This document shows, piece by piece, positions 25,342 to 32,881 of a stretch of DNA of 51,319 nt (the first letter of the stretch is position 1; each line of letters opens with the position of its first letter). The notes beneath the pieces were generated by a model. It did no database searches and was not told the origin of the DNA. It worked only from the letters and a program-made list of their open reading frames with translations. A program made the translations under genes and the position numbers. This DNA comes from JBGRQB01 sp041725875. GTDB lineage: Bacteria > Bacteroidota > Ignavibacteria > Ignavibacteriales > Melioribacteraceae. The stretch spans positions 1 through 51,319 of the forward strand of contig JBGRQB010000011.1 in assembly GCA_041725875.1 (NCBI GenBank), given 5' to 3'.

Positions 25342-26287
25342 ACAAACCGACGCAAAGCAGTTCGATATTTTCGAATTCACGATAAGAATAGTTGCTTATT
25401 CCGTGTTTGCGGTTCTTTTTCTCTTTTTAGGAAAACTGATACTCGCCGGCGGTGAAGTGATAAATTGGGAGTTTCTTACTTCTGTTCCAAAAAATAATAT
25501 GACTGAAGGAGGAATCGGGCCAGCAATTTTCGGGACTTTAAGCGTTGTTGTTTTAATGATTTTAATGGCAGTACCTGTGGGAATTTGTTCTGCTATCTAT
25601 ATAAATGAATATTCCGAAATGAAAACGTTTCGTTATGTTTTTAAGTATTCGGTTAACAATCTTGCAGGCGTTCCTCCTGTTGTGTTTGGTTTGTTCGGAA
25701 TGAGTTTTTTCGTGTTGTTTGTAGGGAATAACCTGGATGCAATTTTTGAAACCGGACTCCTTTTTGGTCAGCCCGTGATGTTGTGGGCATCTGCAACTCT
25801 TGCAGTTTTAATTCTGCCTTATATAGTTATTCCGGTTCTTGACGCTCTTGAAGCAATTCCTGCCAGTCAGAGAGAAGCCGCTCTCGGACTCGGAGCAAGT
25901 AAATGGCAGATGATAAAAAAAGTTGTTCTGCCTCAGGCCAGACCCGGAATAATTACCGGTGTAATTTTGGCCGTAAGCAGAGGAATTGGAGAAACAGCTC
26001 CGTTGCTGTTTTTAGGCTGTGCCTTTTTTATGCCCAATTTACCAATTGCCGAAGTTGATGTTGGCTTGTTCAGCTTTTCAATGATAAATCCGCTTGATCA
26101 GTTTATGCATCTGGGGTATCATATTTTCGGACTTGCAACCCAGTCGTCGCACCCTGAGCTTACCAGACCAATACAATACGGAACCGTACTTGTGCTGCTT
26201 TTGTTAACATTGGGATTAAATATAATTGCATTTTATTACAGATATAAATTCAGAAAAGTTCTTGCTGAACTCAGAGGAAACAGTTGA
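25319..26287 (+). CDS. pstA: Phosphate ABC transporter permease PstA
   Basis: This 322-residue permease pairs with PstC. Signature segments are 'GGIGPAIFGTLSVVVLMILMAVPVGICSAIYINEY', 'NLAGVPPVVFGLFGMSFFV' and the EAA loop 'ASQREAALGLGASKWQMIKKVVLPQARPGI', followed by 'AVSRGIGETAPLLFLG'. The start is assigned to a GTG that overlaps pstC by 23 bases, because no ATG occurs before the conserved part. The true start could be slightly different. The TGA overlaps the pstB start (TGATG). Confidence 0.94.
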   Translation: MNSNRLIKQTDAKQFDIFEFTIRIVAYSVFAVLFLFLGKLILAGGEVINWEFLTSVPKNNMTEGGIGPAIFGTLSVVVLMILMAVPVGICSAIYINEYSEMKTFRYVFKYSVNNLAGVPPVVFGLFGMSFFVLFVGNNLDAIFETGLLFGQPVMLWASATLAVLILPYIVIPVLDALEAIPASQREAALGLGASKWQMIKKVVLPQARPGIITGVILAVSRGIGETAPLLFLGCAFFMPNLPIAEVDVGLFSFSMINPLDQFMHLGYHIFGLATQSSHPELTRPIQYGTVLVLLLLTLGLNIIAFYYRYKFRKVLAELRGNS

Positions 26288-27045
26288 TGGAAGATATCAA
26301 GATAAATGTTAAAAATTTGAGTGTGTTTTATAATTATACACAGGCGCTTAACAGCGTATCTATTGATATACATTCAAATAAAGTAACCGCACTTATTGGT
26401 CCCTCGGGATGTGGTAAAACAACATTTTTGAAAATGATTAATCGTCTGAACGATTTAATAATCGGGTTTCGTTTTACAGGCGAAGTTTTTGTCGATAATG
26501 TAAATATCTACAAAAATAATATAGATGTTGTAAATCTGCGTAAACTTGTGGGAATGGTTTTTCAGAGTTCAAATCTTTTTCCGTCAACAATTTATGAGAA
26601 TCTGGCATTTGTACCAAAACTGCAGGGAATTAAAGCTCCTGAAAGATTGAATGAAATTATTGAAGAAACTTGTCAGAAAGCAGGCGTGTGGAACGAAATA
26701 AAAGATCGGTTAAATGAAAATGCGCTTAACCTTTCTGCGGGTCAGCAACAAAGATTATGTATTGCCCGCGCACTAATGAACAACCCGGATATACTTATTT
26801 TTGATGAACCTGCAAGTGCGCTCGATCCGATTTCTACAAATAAAATTGAAGAACTTATTTTTGAATTAAAAGAGAAACATACAATTTTGCTTGTAACACA
26901 TAATATTCAGCAGGCGGCCAGAATAAGCGATTTTACGGCGTTTCTTTATATGGGACAATTAATAGAGCATCAGAAGACAACAAAAATGTTTACAAACCCG
27001 ATAAATAAGCAGACAGAGGACTATTTAACAGGAAGATTCGGATAG
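26287..27045 (+). CDS. pstB: Phosphate ABC transporter ATPase PstB
   Basis: The 252-residue form starts at the ATG of the TGATG overlap with pstA; a TTG one codon upstream is the less likely alternative. Walker A is GPSGCGKTT (38-46), the Q-loop lies in 'VGMVFQSSNLFP', the ABC signature is LSAGQQQR (149-156), Walker B is ILIFDEPASALD (169-180), and the switch His is in 'LLVTHNIQQA'. It energises phosphate import through PstC-PstA. Confidence 0.96.
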   Translation: MEDIKINVKNLSVFYNYTQALNSVSIDIHSNKVTALIGPSGCGKTTFLKMINRLNDLIIGFRFTGEVFVDNVNIYKNNIDVVNLRKLVGMVFQSSNLFPSTIYENLAFVPKLQGIKAPERLNEIIEETCQKAGVWNEIKDRLNENALNLSAGQQQRLCIARALMNNPDILIFDEPASALDPISTNKIEELIFELKEKHTILLVTHNIQQAARISDFTAFLYMGQLIEHQKTTKMFTNPINKQTEDYLTGRFG

Positions 27046-27049
27046 CAAT

Positions 27050-27694
27050 ATGGAAAGAGTTTTTGATACACAGATGGAGAAAATTAAAACCAAGCTGATA
27101 AAAATTTGCAGTCTGGTTGACGAACAATTTGAACTGATTCACGAATCGTTCAAACAATTTGATGAAAATAAACTAAAGCTGATTTTTGAAAAAGAAGAAG
27201 AGATTGCATTTTTAAAAGGAAGTGTGGAAAGAAACTGCAGTAAAATATTTGTGCTTACTCAGCCTGTTGCAAACGATTTACGCGATGTTTTATTGTTTCT
27301 GAAAATAAATCTTCTGTTCAAAAATTACGGCAACTCTATTTTAGCATTAACAAAACTTGTTGAAAAACACTCTAAATTTGAAATTAATTTTGAACTTACC
27401 GAAATATATGAATCAACATATTACACGCTGGATATTATGAAATCTTCATTTGATGCTTTTATTGTAAATGATGTTGAACTTGCAGAGCGAATTATTTCAT
27501 CAGAAGCTAATTTTGTTGATATGATCGATTTTAATATCAGACATTTAATGGATGCTGTAAAAGACCAAAACGGAAATCTGGAAGCGGTTCTGAATATCCA
27601 TACAATTCTTAATGAACTTAAACATATTTATAATTATTCATCTGAATTATGTGAAGATGTTTTAATACTGAACGGAAAAAAAGATCCTTCCTGA
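27050..27694 (+). CDS. phoU: PhoU-like phosphate signalling protein
   Basis: This 214-residue all-helical protein lies 4 nt after pstB, the usual position of phoU. It shows the two repeated three-helix PhoU units, with acidic metal-contacting segments such as 'LIFEKEEEIAFLKGSVERN' and 'LAERIISSEANFVDMIDFN' (compare the family's E/D-x-x-x-D). PhoU normally links the Pst transporter to the PhoR kinase and limits uptake. No phoB or phoR lies in the window, so its partner is encoded elsewhere or it acts only on the transporter. Sequence identity to classical PhoU appears low; context supports the call. Confidence 0.85.
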   Translation: MERVFDTQMEKIKTKLIKICSLVDEQFELIHESFKQFDENKLKLIFEKEEEIAFLKGSVERNCSKIFVLTQPVANDLRDVLLFLKINLLFKNYGNSILALTKLVEKHSKFEINFELTEIYESTYYTLDIMKSSFDAFIVNDVELAERIISSEANFVDMIDFNIRHLMDAVKDQNGNLEAVLNIHTILNELKHIYNYSSELCEDVLILNGKKDPS

Positions 27695-27785
27695 GAAAAG
27701 AACAACGACAATCTTTCATTTTTTCAACTTGATTCTGAAAAAAATTAGTCTTTGATTTGTGCGTTCAATAATACAAAGGTCAAAG

Positions 27786-29957
27786 ATGAATATTAATTTA
27801 GCCATTGCAGCGGAGTTAAATCTCAATGATTTACAAGTAAAGGCAGTTATCGATTTATTCAGCGAAGGAGCCACAATTCCTTTTATAGCCCGATACAGAA
27901 AGGAAAAAACAGGCGGACTGGATGAAGAGGTGCTGAGAGAAATTGAGGACCGCTACAACTATCTGACACTATTGGAAGAGAGGAAAAAAACTGTATTAAA
28001 CAGTATTGAAGAACAGGGCAAACTTACAGATGAATTAAAAGCAAGAATTGAAGCAGCAGTAAAACTGCAGGAAGTTGAAGATTTATACCTTCCATATAAA
28101 CCTAAAAGAAAAACACGCGGAACCATTGCAAAATCAAAAGGTCTGGAACCTCTTGCATTATTTATGCTTGAAAATAAAACTTTTGAAGGTGATTTTGATG
28201 CCAAATGCGCAGAGTTTATAAATCCAGAAAAAGAAGTTCACACCATTGAAGATGCGCTTCGCGGAGCAAAAGATATTATTGCTGAAATGATTAGTGATAC
28301 AGCTGATGTACGACAGGTTGTAAGAGAGTTTTTATTAACTGAATCACTTGTTGTTTCTGAAAAAGCAAACCCTAAAAAAGAAGATATTGCTCCAAAGAAA
28401 AAAGATGTTTATGAAATTTATCACGATTTCAGAATTGATATAAAACAAATAAAACAGTACCAGACTCTTGCAGTTAATCGCGGTGAAAGGGATAAGTTTC
28501 TTAAAGTTGCTTTAAGTTTTGAAAAAGAAGATGTGTTAAATGATATCTTTGATGAGTTTTTCGGAAATGAAGAGACTTCGTTTGATGAAATTTTTGCAGA
28601 TATTGTTGACGATTCGTTTAAACGACTTATTTATCCTTCACTTGAAAAAGAAGTAAGAAACTATTTAACTGAAGAAGCAGACGAACATGCGGTAAATATT
28701 TTTTCATCAAACCTTCGTCAGCTTTTACTACAGCCGCCAATAGCCAATGTTAAAATTATGGGAATTGATCCCGGTTATGTAAGTGGTTCTAAAATTGCGG
28801 TTATCGATCAGACCGGGAAATATTTAGAAGGACATACAATTTATCCGCACAAGCCTCAGGCAAGAATGGCTCAGGCAAAAGAACTTATTATCAAACTTGT
28901 AAAAGAATATGATGTTAAATTAATTGCAATTGGTAACGGAACAGCTTCCAGAGAAACAGAATTAATGGTTGCAGATATTATTAATTCAAATAATTTGGAT
29001 TGCCACTATCTTGTTGTAAGTGAAGCAGGTGCTTCTGTTTATTCAGCTTCGCCAATTGCAAAGCAGGAATTTCCTGATCTTGAAGCAAGTATGCGCGGAA
29101 ATATTTCAATTGCAAGAAGAGTGCTCGATCCCCTTGCAGAGCTTGTAAAAATAGATCCGAAATCTATTGGCGTCGGGTTGTATCAGCACGATGTTGATCA
29201 GAAGATGCTGCTTAAAAACCTAGATGACGTGGTTGTAAGTTGTGTGAACTATGTTGGTGTTGATTTGAACACAGCATCATCTTCGCTGCTTACTTATGTT
29301 TCCGGACTCAACAAACGTATAGCCAACGCAGTTATCCGTTACAGAGAAAAAGAAGGTAAATTCAGTAACCGTGAAGAGTTAATGAAAGTTACCGGACTCG
29401 GAGAAAAAGCATTTGAACAGTGTGCCGGTTTCCTTCGTATTCCAAATGGTGAAAATCCTTTTGATAATACATCAATTCATCCGGAATCATATTCTGCAAC
29501 TGAAAAACTTCTCGGACTTTGCGGAGTTGCTCCTGCTGAAATTACAACATCCGGCAGTATGGTTGAAATGTATGTTAACAGCAAAGGCTCTGTAAAAATA
29601 GCAGACGAAATTGGTGTTGGTGAACCAACATTAATTGATATAATTGACAACATTAAAAAACCGGGGCGAGATCCTCGTGAAGAAATGCCGAAACCTATTT
29701 TAAGAAGTGATGTTCTTAGAATCGAAGATTTGCAGGAAGGAATGAAATTAAACGGAACAGTAAGAAACGTAGTTGATTTTGGCGCCTTTGTTGATATAGG
29801 TGTTAAACACGACGGTCTGTTGCACATTTCTCAAATTGCAAATAAATATGTTAAAAATCCTCTCGACCTGCTTAATGTTGGTGATATTATTGAAGTTACA
29901 ATAATTGGTATCGATATTAAAAAGGAAAGAATTTCTCTTAGTCTTAAAGGCGAATAG
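27786..29957 (+). CDS. tex: Tex family RNA-binding transcription accessory protein
   Basis: The 723-residue form starts at MNINLAIAAELNL, with AAAGG upstream; a GTG nine codons earlier is open but lacks support. Order of domains: N-terminal helical Tex region ('VIDLFSEGATIPFIARYRKEKTGGLDEEVLR' and 'LPYKPKRKTRGTIAKSKGLEPLA'), a YqgF/RNase-H-like domain ('MGIDPGYVSGSKIAVID'), helix-hairpin-helix repeats ('VSGLNKRIANAVIRYREKEGKF'), and a C-terminal S1 domain ('LNGTVRNVVDFGAFVDIGVKHDGLLHISQIA'). Tex binds RNA and acts with the transcription/translation machinery, and is homologous to eukaryotic Spt6. It is full length and ends at a terminator. Confidence 0.96.
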   Translation: MNINLAIAAELNLNDLQVKAVIDLFSEGATIPFIARYRKEKTGGLDEEVLREIEDRYNYLTLLEERKKTVLNSIEEQGKLTDELKARIEAAVKLQEVEDLYLPYKPKRKTRGTIAKSKGLEPLALFMLENKTFEGDFDAKCAEFINPEKEVHTIEDALRGAKDIIAEMISDTADVRQVVREFLLTESLVVSEKANPKKEDIAPKKKDVYEIYHDFRIDIKQIKQYQTLAVNRGERDKFLKVALSFEKEDVLNDIFDEFFGNEETSFDEIFADIVDDSFKRLIYPSLEKEVRNYLTEEADEHAVNIFSSNLRQLLLQPPIANVKIMGIDPGYVSGSKIAVIDQTGKYLEGHTIYPHKPQARMAQAKELIIKLVKEYDVKLIAIGNGTASRETELMVADIINSNNLDCHYLVVSEAGASVYSASPIAKQEFPDLEASMRGNISIARRVLDPLAELVKIDPKSIGVGLYQHDVDQKMLLKNLDDVVVSCVNYVGVDLNTASSSLLTYVSGLNKRIANAVIRYREKEGKFSNREELMKVTGLGEKAFEQCAGFLRIPNGENPFDNTSIHPESYSATEKLLGLCGVAPAEITTSGSMVEMYVNSKGSVKIADEIGVGEPTLIDIIDNIKKPGRDPREEMPKPILRSDVLRIEDLQEGMKLNGTVRNVVDFGAFVDIGVKHDGLLHISQIANKYVKNPLDLLNVGDIIEVTIIGIDIKKERISLSLKGE

Positions 29958-29974
29958 ATAAATCAAATTTTAAT

Positions 29975-30006
29975 AACTCCCGGTGATTTATCGGGGGTTT
30001 TTTTAT
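29975..30006 (+). terminator. Terminator after tex
   Basis: An 8-bp stem (aactcccg / cgggggtt, one G-U pair) with a 9-nt loop is followed by seven or more T residues. Confidence 0.85.
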
Positions 30007-30120
30007 ACCCTTCTTCCAATATTAAATTTTCCGCTTATCACTTTTATTTGTTTCCATTGAACCCGACAAATGTTATTTTGCTTTTGGCAAGGGAATTATA
30101 AATCAAACGGAGAGTTTTTT

Positions 30121-31266
30121 ATGGCAGGTAAGAATATCATCGTTTGTTGTGACGGAACCGGTAACGAATACCGGGCAAAAAATAATACCAACGTCATCAG
30201 ACTGGTAAGGGTATTAAAAAAAGATGACAGTGATAAACAAATAGTTTTTTACGATCCCGGAGTAGGAACATTTGCAGCACCCGGAACGCAATTGCCAATA
30301 GTAAAACTGTTTACAAAAATTTTGGGTCTGGCATTCGGCTACGGTTTTACAAAAAATGTAACTGAAGCCTACAAATTTTTGATGAACCATTATGAAGATG
30401 GCGATAAAATTTATCTCTTTGGATTTAGCCGCGGCTCATACACTGCAAGAGCTATTGCAGGATTTATCAAAATGCTCGGGTTGTTAAAACCGGGAAGTGA
30501 AAACCTTATCCCCTACGCATTTAACATCTACAAGGGACAAAGAGGAATTTTGCATCAGATTAAAAGAAGTATGGCTTTTTTTATTCCCTTTTATTCAGGC
30601 GGTAAATTTGAACCGGAGTGGCGCAGAGCAGCCGGATTTAAAAAAGTTTTTTCAAGAAAAGTAGACATCCATTTTATCGGAGTGTGGGACACTGTAAAAA
30701 GTATCGGGTGGATCAGACGAAGAATTGTTTTGCCGCACACTTTTTATAATAACATTGTTAAAATGGGCAGACATGCAGTTTCAATTGATGAAAAAAGGAG
30801 TCAGTATCGTCCCAATCATTGGGGATACAAAAACGGAGAAAAATTCAGGGAAGTCTGGTTTGCCGGAGTTCATTCCGATATTGGCGGAAGTTATCCGCAA
30901 AGAGGGTTATCAGATGTTACACTTCACTGGATGATAAAAGAACTGCAGACTCTCACGGATATAGAATTTGATTACAAAGAGTTATTGAGGTTGCCAAAAG
31001 GAAATCCTCTTGGTGAAAAACATAATCCGTTAATTCCAATCTGGTGGATTTTAGGATGGTGGAGTAGAAAGATAGTAAAATATAACAGTAAAAAAGTTAA
31101 GAACGATCCTAATCCGAGTCCGATGATATTTGATTCTGTTAAAGTAAGGATGGAAGAGATGCCGGATTACAAACCGGAAATTCCGCCAAATGTAGTTTTT
31201 GTCGGGAATACCAAAAAAGACAGATCGGAAGAAGAACCTTTAATTGAAGAAGATATTCTTGTTTAA
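30121..31266 (+). CDS. DUF2235 alpha/beta hydrolase
   Basis: The 381-residue form begins at MAGKNIIVCCDGTGN, with CGGAGAG upstream; an ATG 51 bases earlier is unsupported. DUF2235 members include the Tle1 phospholipase effectors of type VI secretion and many non-secreted enzymes. The opening CDGTGN (10-15), the nucleophile elbow GFSRGS with S103, and the later 'GVHSDIGGSY' block match the family. No signal peptide, Vgr or immunity gene is present. A housekeeping lipase/esterase role is therefore more likely here than an antibacterial effector, but activity is untested. Confidence 0.88.
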   Translation: MAGKNIIVCCDGTGNEYRAKNNTNVIRLVRVLKKDDSDKQIVFYDPGVGTFAAPGTQLPIVKLFTKILGLAFGYGFTKNVTEAYKFLMNHYEDGDKIYLFGFSRGSYTARAIAGFIKMLGLLKPGSENLIPYAFNIYKGQRGILHQIKRSMAFFIPFYSGGKFEPEWRRAAGFKKVFSRKVDIHFIGVWDTVKSIGWIRRRIVLPHTFYNNIVKMGRHAVSIDEKRSQYRPNHWGYKNGEKFREVWFAGVHSDIGGSYPQRGLSDVTLHWMIKELQTLTDIEFDYKELLRLPKGNPLGEKHNPLIPIWWILGWWSRKIVKYNSKKVKNDPNPSPMIFDSVKVRMEEMPDYKPEIPPNVVFVGNTKKDRSEEEPLIEEDILV

Positions 31267-31270
31267 AATA

Positions 31271-31297
31271 AAAATGACCTTGTTAAAAGGTCATTTT
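31271..31297. terminator. Bidirectional terminator
   Basis: A 10-bp stem (aaaatgacct / aggtcatttt) with a 7-nt loop carries an A run on the left and a T run on the right. It separates the DUF2235 gene from the convergent basic-repeat gene, whose stop codon lies in the stem. Confidence 0.88.
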
Positions 31298-31596
31298 TTA
31301 TATCTTGGATCTTCATAATCAAATTTTTTCTTTTTTCGTAAAGTATCTTTTGTTGTTTTATCACCGGAAGATTTTTTTACGGCAGGAGAAATTTTCTTTT
31401 TATATCTGTCATCTTCAAACTCGTGTTTCTTAAAATCTTTTTTCGATCTTGAAGAGTTTTTATTTTGAGAATTTATCTGACTCCCGTCAGGAACAGGTTT
31501 AATATTTTTTTTGTAGCGTTTATCCTCAAAATCAAATTTCTTAAAAGCAAAATCGTTTGACGCGCCTGTTATTGATCCGTCGGAATTTTTTGTCAT
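31291..31596 (-). CDS. Basic repeat protein of unknown function (three ED-RYKK repeats)
   Basis: This 101-residue Lys-rich protein has three copies of a 12-residue motif: KKFDFEDKRYKK (19-30), KKHEFEDDRYKK (56-67) and KKFDYEDPRYKK (90-101), the last ending the protein. The linkers are polar and disordered-looking. The upstream gene on the same strand ends with a fourth copy, RKFEYQDTKFPL. The two frames are the same, separated only by TAG and four codons. It may therefore be the distal part of an interrupted longer protein, or a separate small gene with its own ATG (GGGA lies only a few bases upstream, a poor site). I know of no family; nucleic-acid or envelope binding would be guesswork. Confidence 0.5.
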   Translation of the reverse strand: MTKNSDGSITGASNDFAFKKFDFEDKRYKKNIKPVPDGSQINSQNKNSSRSKKDFKKHEFEDDRYKKKISPAVKKSSGDKTTKDTLRKKKKFDYEDPRYKK

Positions 31597-31608
31597 TCCC
31601 GTTTTATT

Positions 31609-32133
31609 CTATCTGGAATATCCTGAGTTGGAAGTTTTCAAAGGAAACTTTGTATCCTGATATTCAAATTTTCTGAATTTGAATTTTCTTTCACCGCCCG
31701 TGGTAACCATTTCTGAGTTGCTGTCGACCAAAGCTTCCGGATTTTCAGAAGAAGCAAGCTGATCCAGTTTTTGTTCCAATTCTGATTGTGCTTTATCCTG
31801 TTTTTCGTTGATCTGCTTTACAACAGTAATTGAACTGTTTACCATTTTTGTATGCCAGTACGGATAATTTGATTTAAGCTGCAACAATTTTTCAAGAGCT
31901 GCATCATATTTTTGATTTTTAATTAATACACGTGATTCAGCATAAAGTTGATCTGGCGAAGAAACATTTTGTTTTTTTAATGTTTCCAGTTTGTTTAATC
32001 TTTCTTCGAGAAGAGTATTTTTTCTGTTTTGTTCGTAAAGGAAAAGAGTTATAAAAATCAGTACAAACAAAATTACCGATATGGTTAAAATCAGTTTCAG
32101 ATATTGTTTAATAAAGTTTAATAATGGTTTCAT
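31609..32133 (-). CDS. Membrane-anchored coiled-coil/TPR-like protein ending in the shared motif
   Basis: The 174-residue form starts at MKPLLNFIKQ; 66 bases more are open upstream and the start is not settled by a ribosome binding site. A short basic cytoplasmic tail is followed by one transmembrane helix near residues 13-33 (LKLILTISVILFVLIFITLFL), then a coiled coil (40-55). A TPR-like helical pair (RVLIKNQKYDAALEKLLQLKSNYP) and a second coiled segment (105-130) follow. The end contains RKFEYQDTKFPL (154-165), related to the three repeats of the downstream gene. The frame ends at a TAG that is in phase with that gene. It appears to be divergent from gmhA. Confidence 0.6.
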   Translation of the reverse strand: MKPLLNFIKQYLKLILTISVILFVLIFITLFLYEQNRKNTLLEERLNKLETLKKQNVSSPDQLYAESRVLIKNQKYDAALEKLLQLKSNYPYWHTKMVNSSITVVKQINEKQDKAQSELEQKLDQLASSENPEALVDSNSEMVTTGGERKFKFRKFEYQDTKFPLKTSNSGYSR

Positions 32134-32267
32134 ATCGAAGAATAAGTTAATCCGGACAATTGTTATCTGTATTATAACAAAGTTTAATATCTTTAACAAT
32201 TCGTTTGTATATTTACGTGATTAAATAGTATAAATTATCCTAATTAACTTTTTTGCAGGAGAAAGAA

Positions 32268-32855
32268 TTGAACGTAGAGAATTTTATTAAAGAACAACTT
32301 GTCGAAAGTTCGGAAATAAAACTGAAAATCGTACAGGAATGTAGCGATGATATTAAACAATCTGTAAACATTTTGGTAGACGCGTTTAAAAACGGAAAAA
32401 AACTCCTTTTATGTGGTAACGGCGGAAGCGCTCATGCGCTTTGTCACATTGCAGCCGAGTTTATGATCAGACTCTCACACGATCTTGATCGCCCGGCAAT
32501 AGCTGCAGTAGCCTTAACTACAGATACATCAAACCTTACAGCAGGCGGAAATGATATAGGTTATGAAAATGTGTTTGCCAGAAATGTTGAAGGACTCGGA
32601 AACGACAACGATGTATTGATTGCAATTTCAACCAGCGGCAACTCTGGAAACGTTGTTAAAGCAGTTGAAAAAGCAAAAGAAAAAAATGTTAAAGTTATTG
32701 GCTTTTTAGGTGGAACCGGCGGAAAACTTTTGTCAATGGTAGATCAGGCAATTGTTGTTCCTTCAAACAGCACCCAGAGAATTCAGGAAGGCCATATTAC
32801 AATTGCACATATTATCTGCGAACTTACCGAGAGAATTTTATACGATAATAAATAG
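32268..32855 (+). CDS. gmhA: Phosphoheptose isomerase GmhA-like SIS protein
   Basis: The start is assigned to a TTG, because AGGAG lies 6 bases upstream of it. The TTG five codons further up overlaps this site's own region and has none. It gives 195 residues, the GmhA length. The SIS fold is seen in 'KLLLCGNGGSAHALCHIAAEFM', 'LIAISTSGNSGNVVKAVEKAKEK' and the C-terminal 'RIQEGHITIAHIICELTERIL', with the Glu/His pair of the isomerase active site. GmhA converts sedoheptulose 7-phosphate to heptose 7-phosphate for ADP-heptose/LPS core synthesis. Other heptose genes are not nearby, so a related SIS isomerase remains possible. Confidence 0.85.
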   Translation: MNVENFIKEQLVESSEIKLKIVQECSDDIKQSVNILVDAFKNGKKLLLCGNGGSAHALCHIAAEFMIRLSHDLDRPAIAAVALTTDTSNLTAGGNDIGYENVFARNVEGLGNDNDVLIAISTSGNSGNVVKAVEKAKEKNVKVIGFLGGTGGKLLSMVDQAIVVPSNSTQRIQEGHITIAHIICELTERILYDNK

Positions 32856-32881
32856 ATGTAGAATTAATTGAAAGGTGCACT

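Noticed and set aside
30121..31596. Toxin-immunity pair (DUF2235 hydrolase with the neighbouring small basic protein)
   Set aside because: The small gene is convergent, separated by a bidirectional terminator, and shares a motif with its other neighbour instead.
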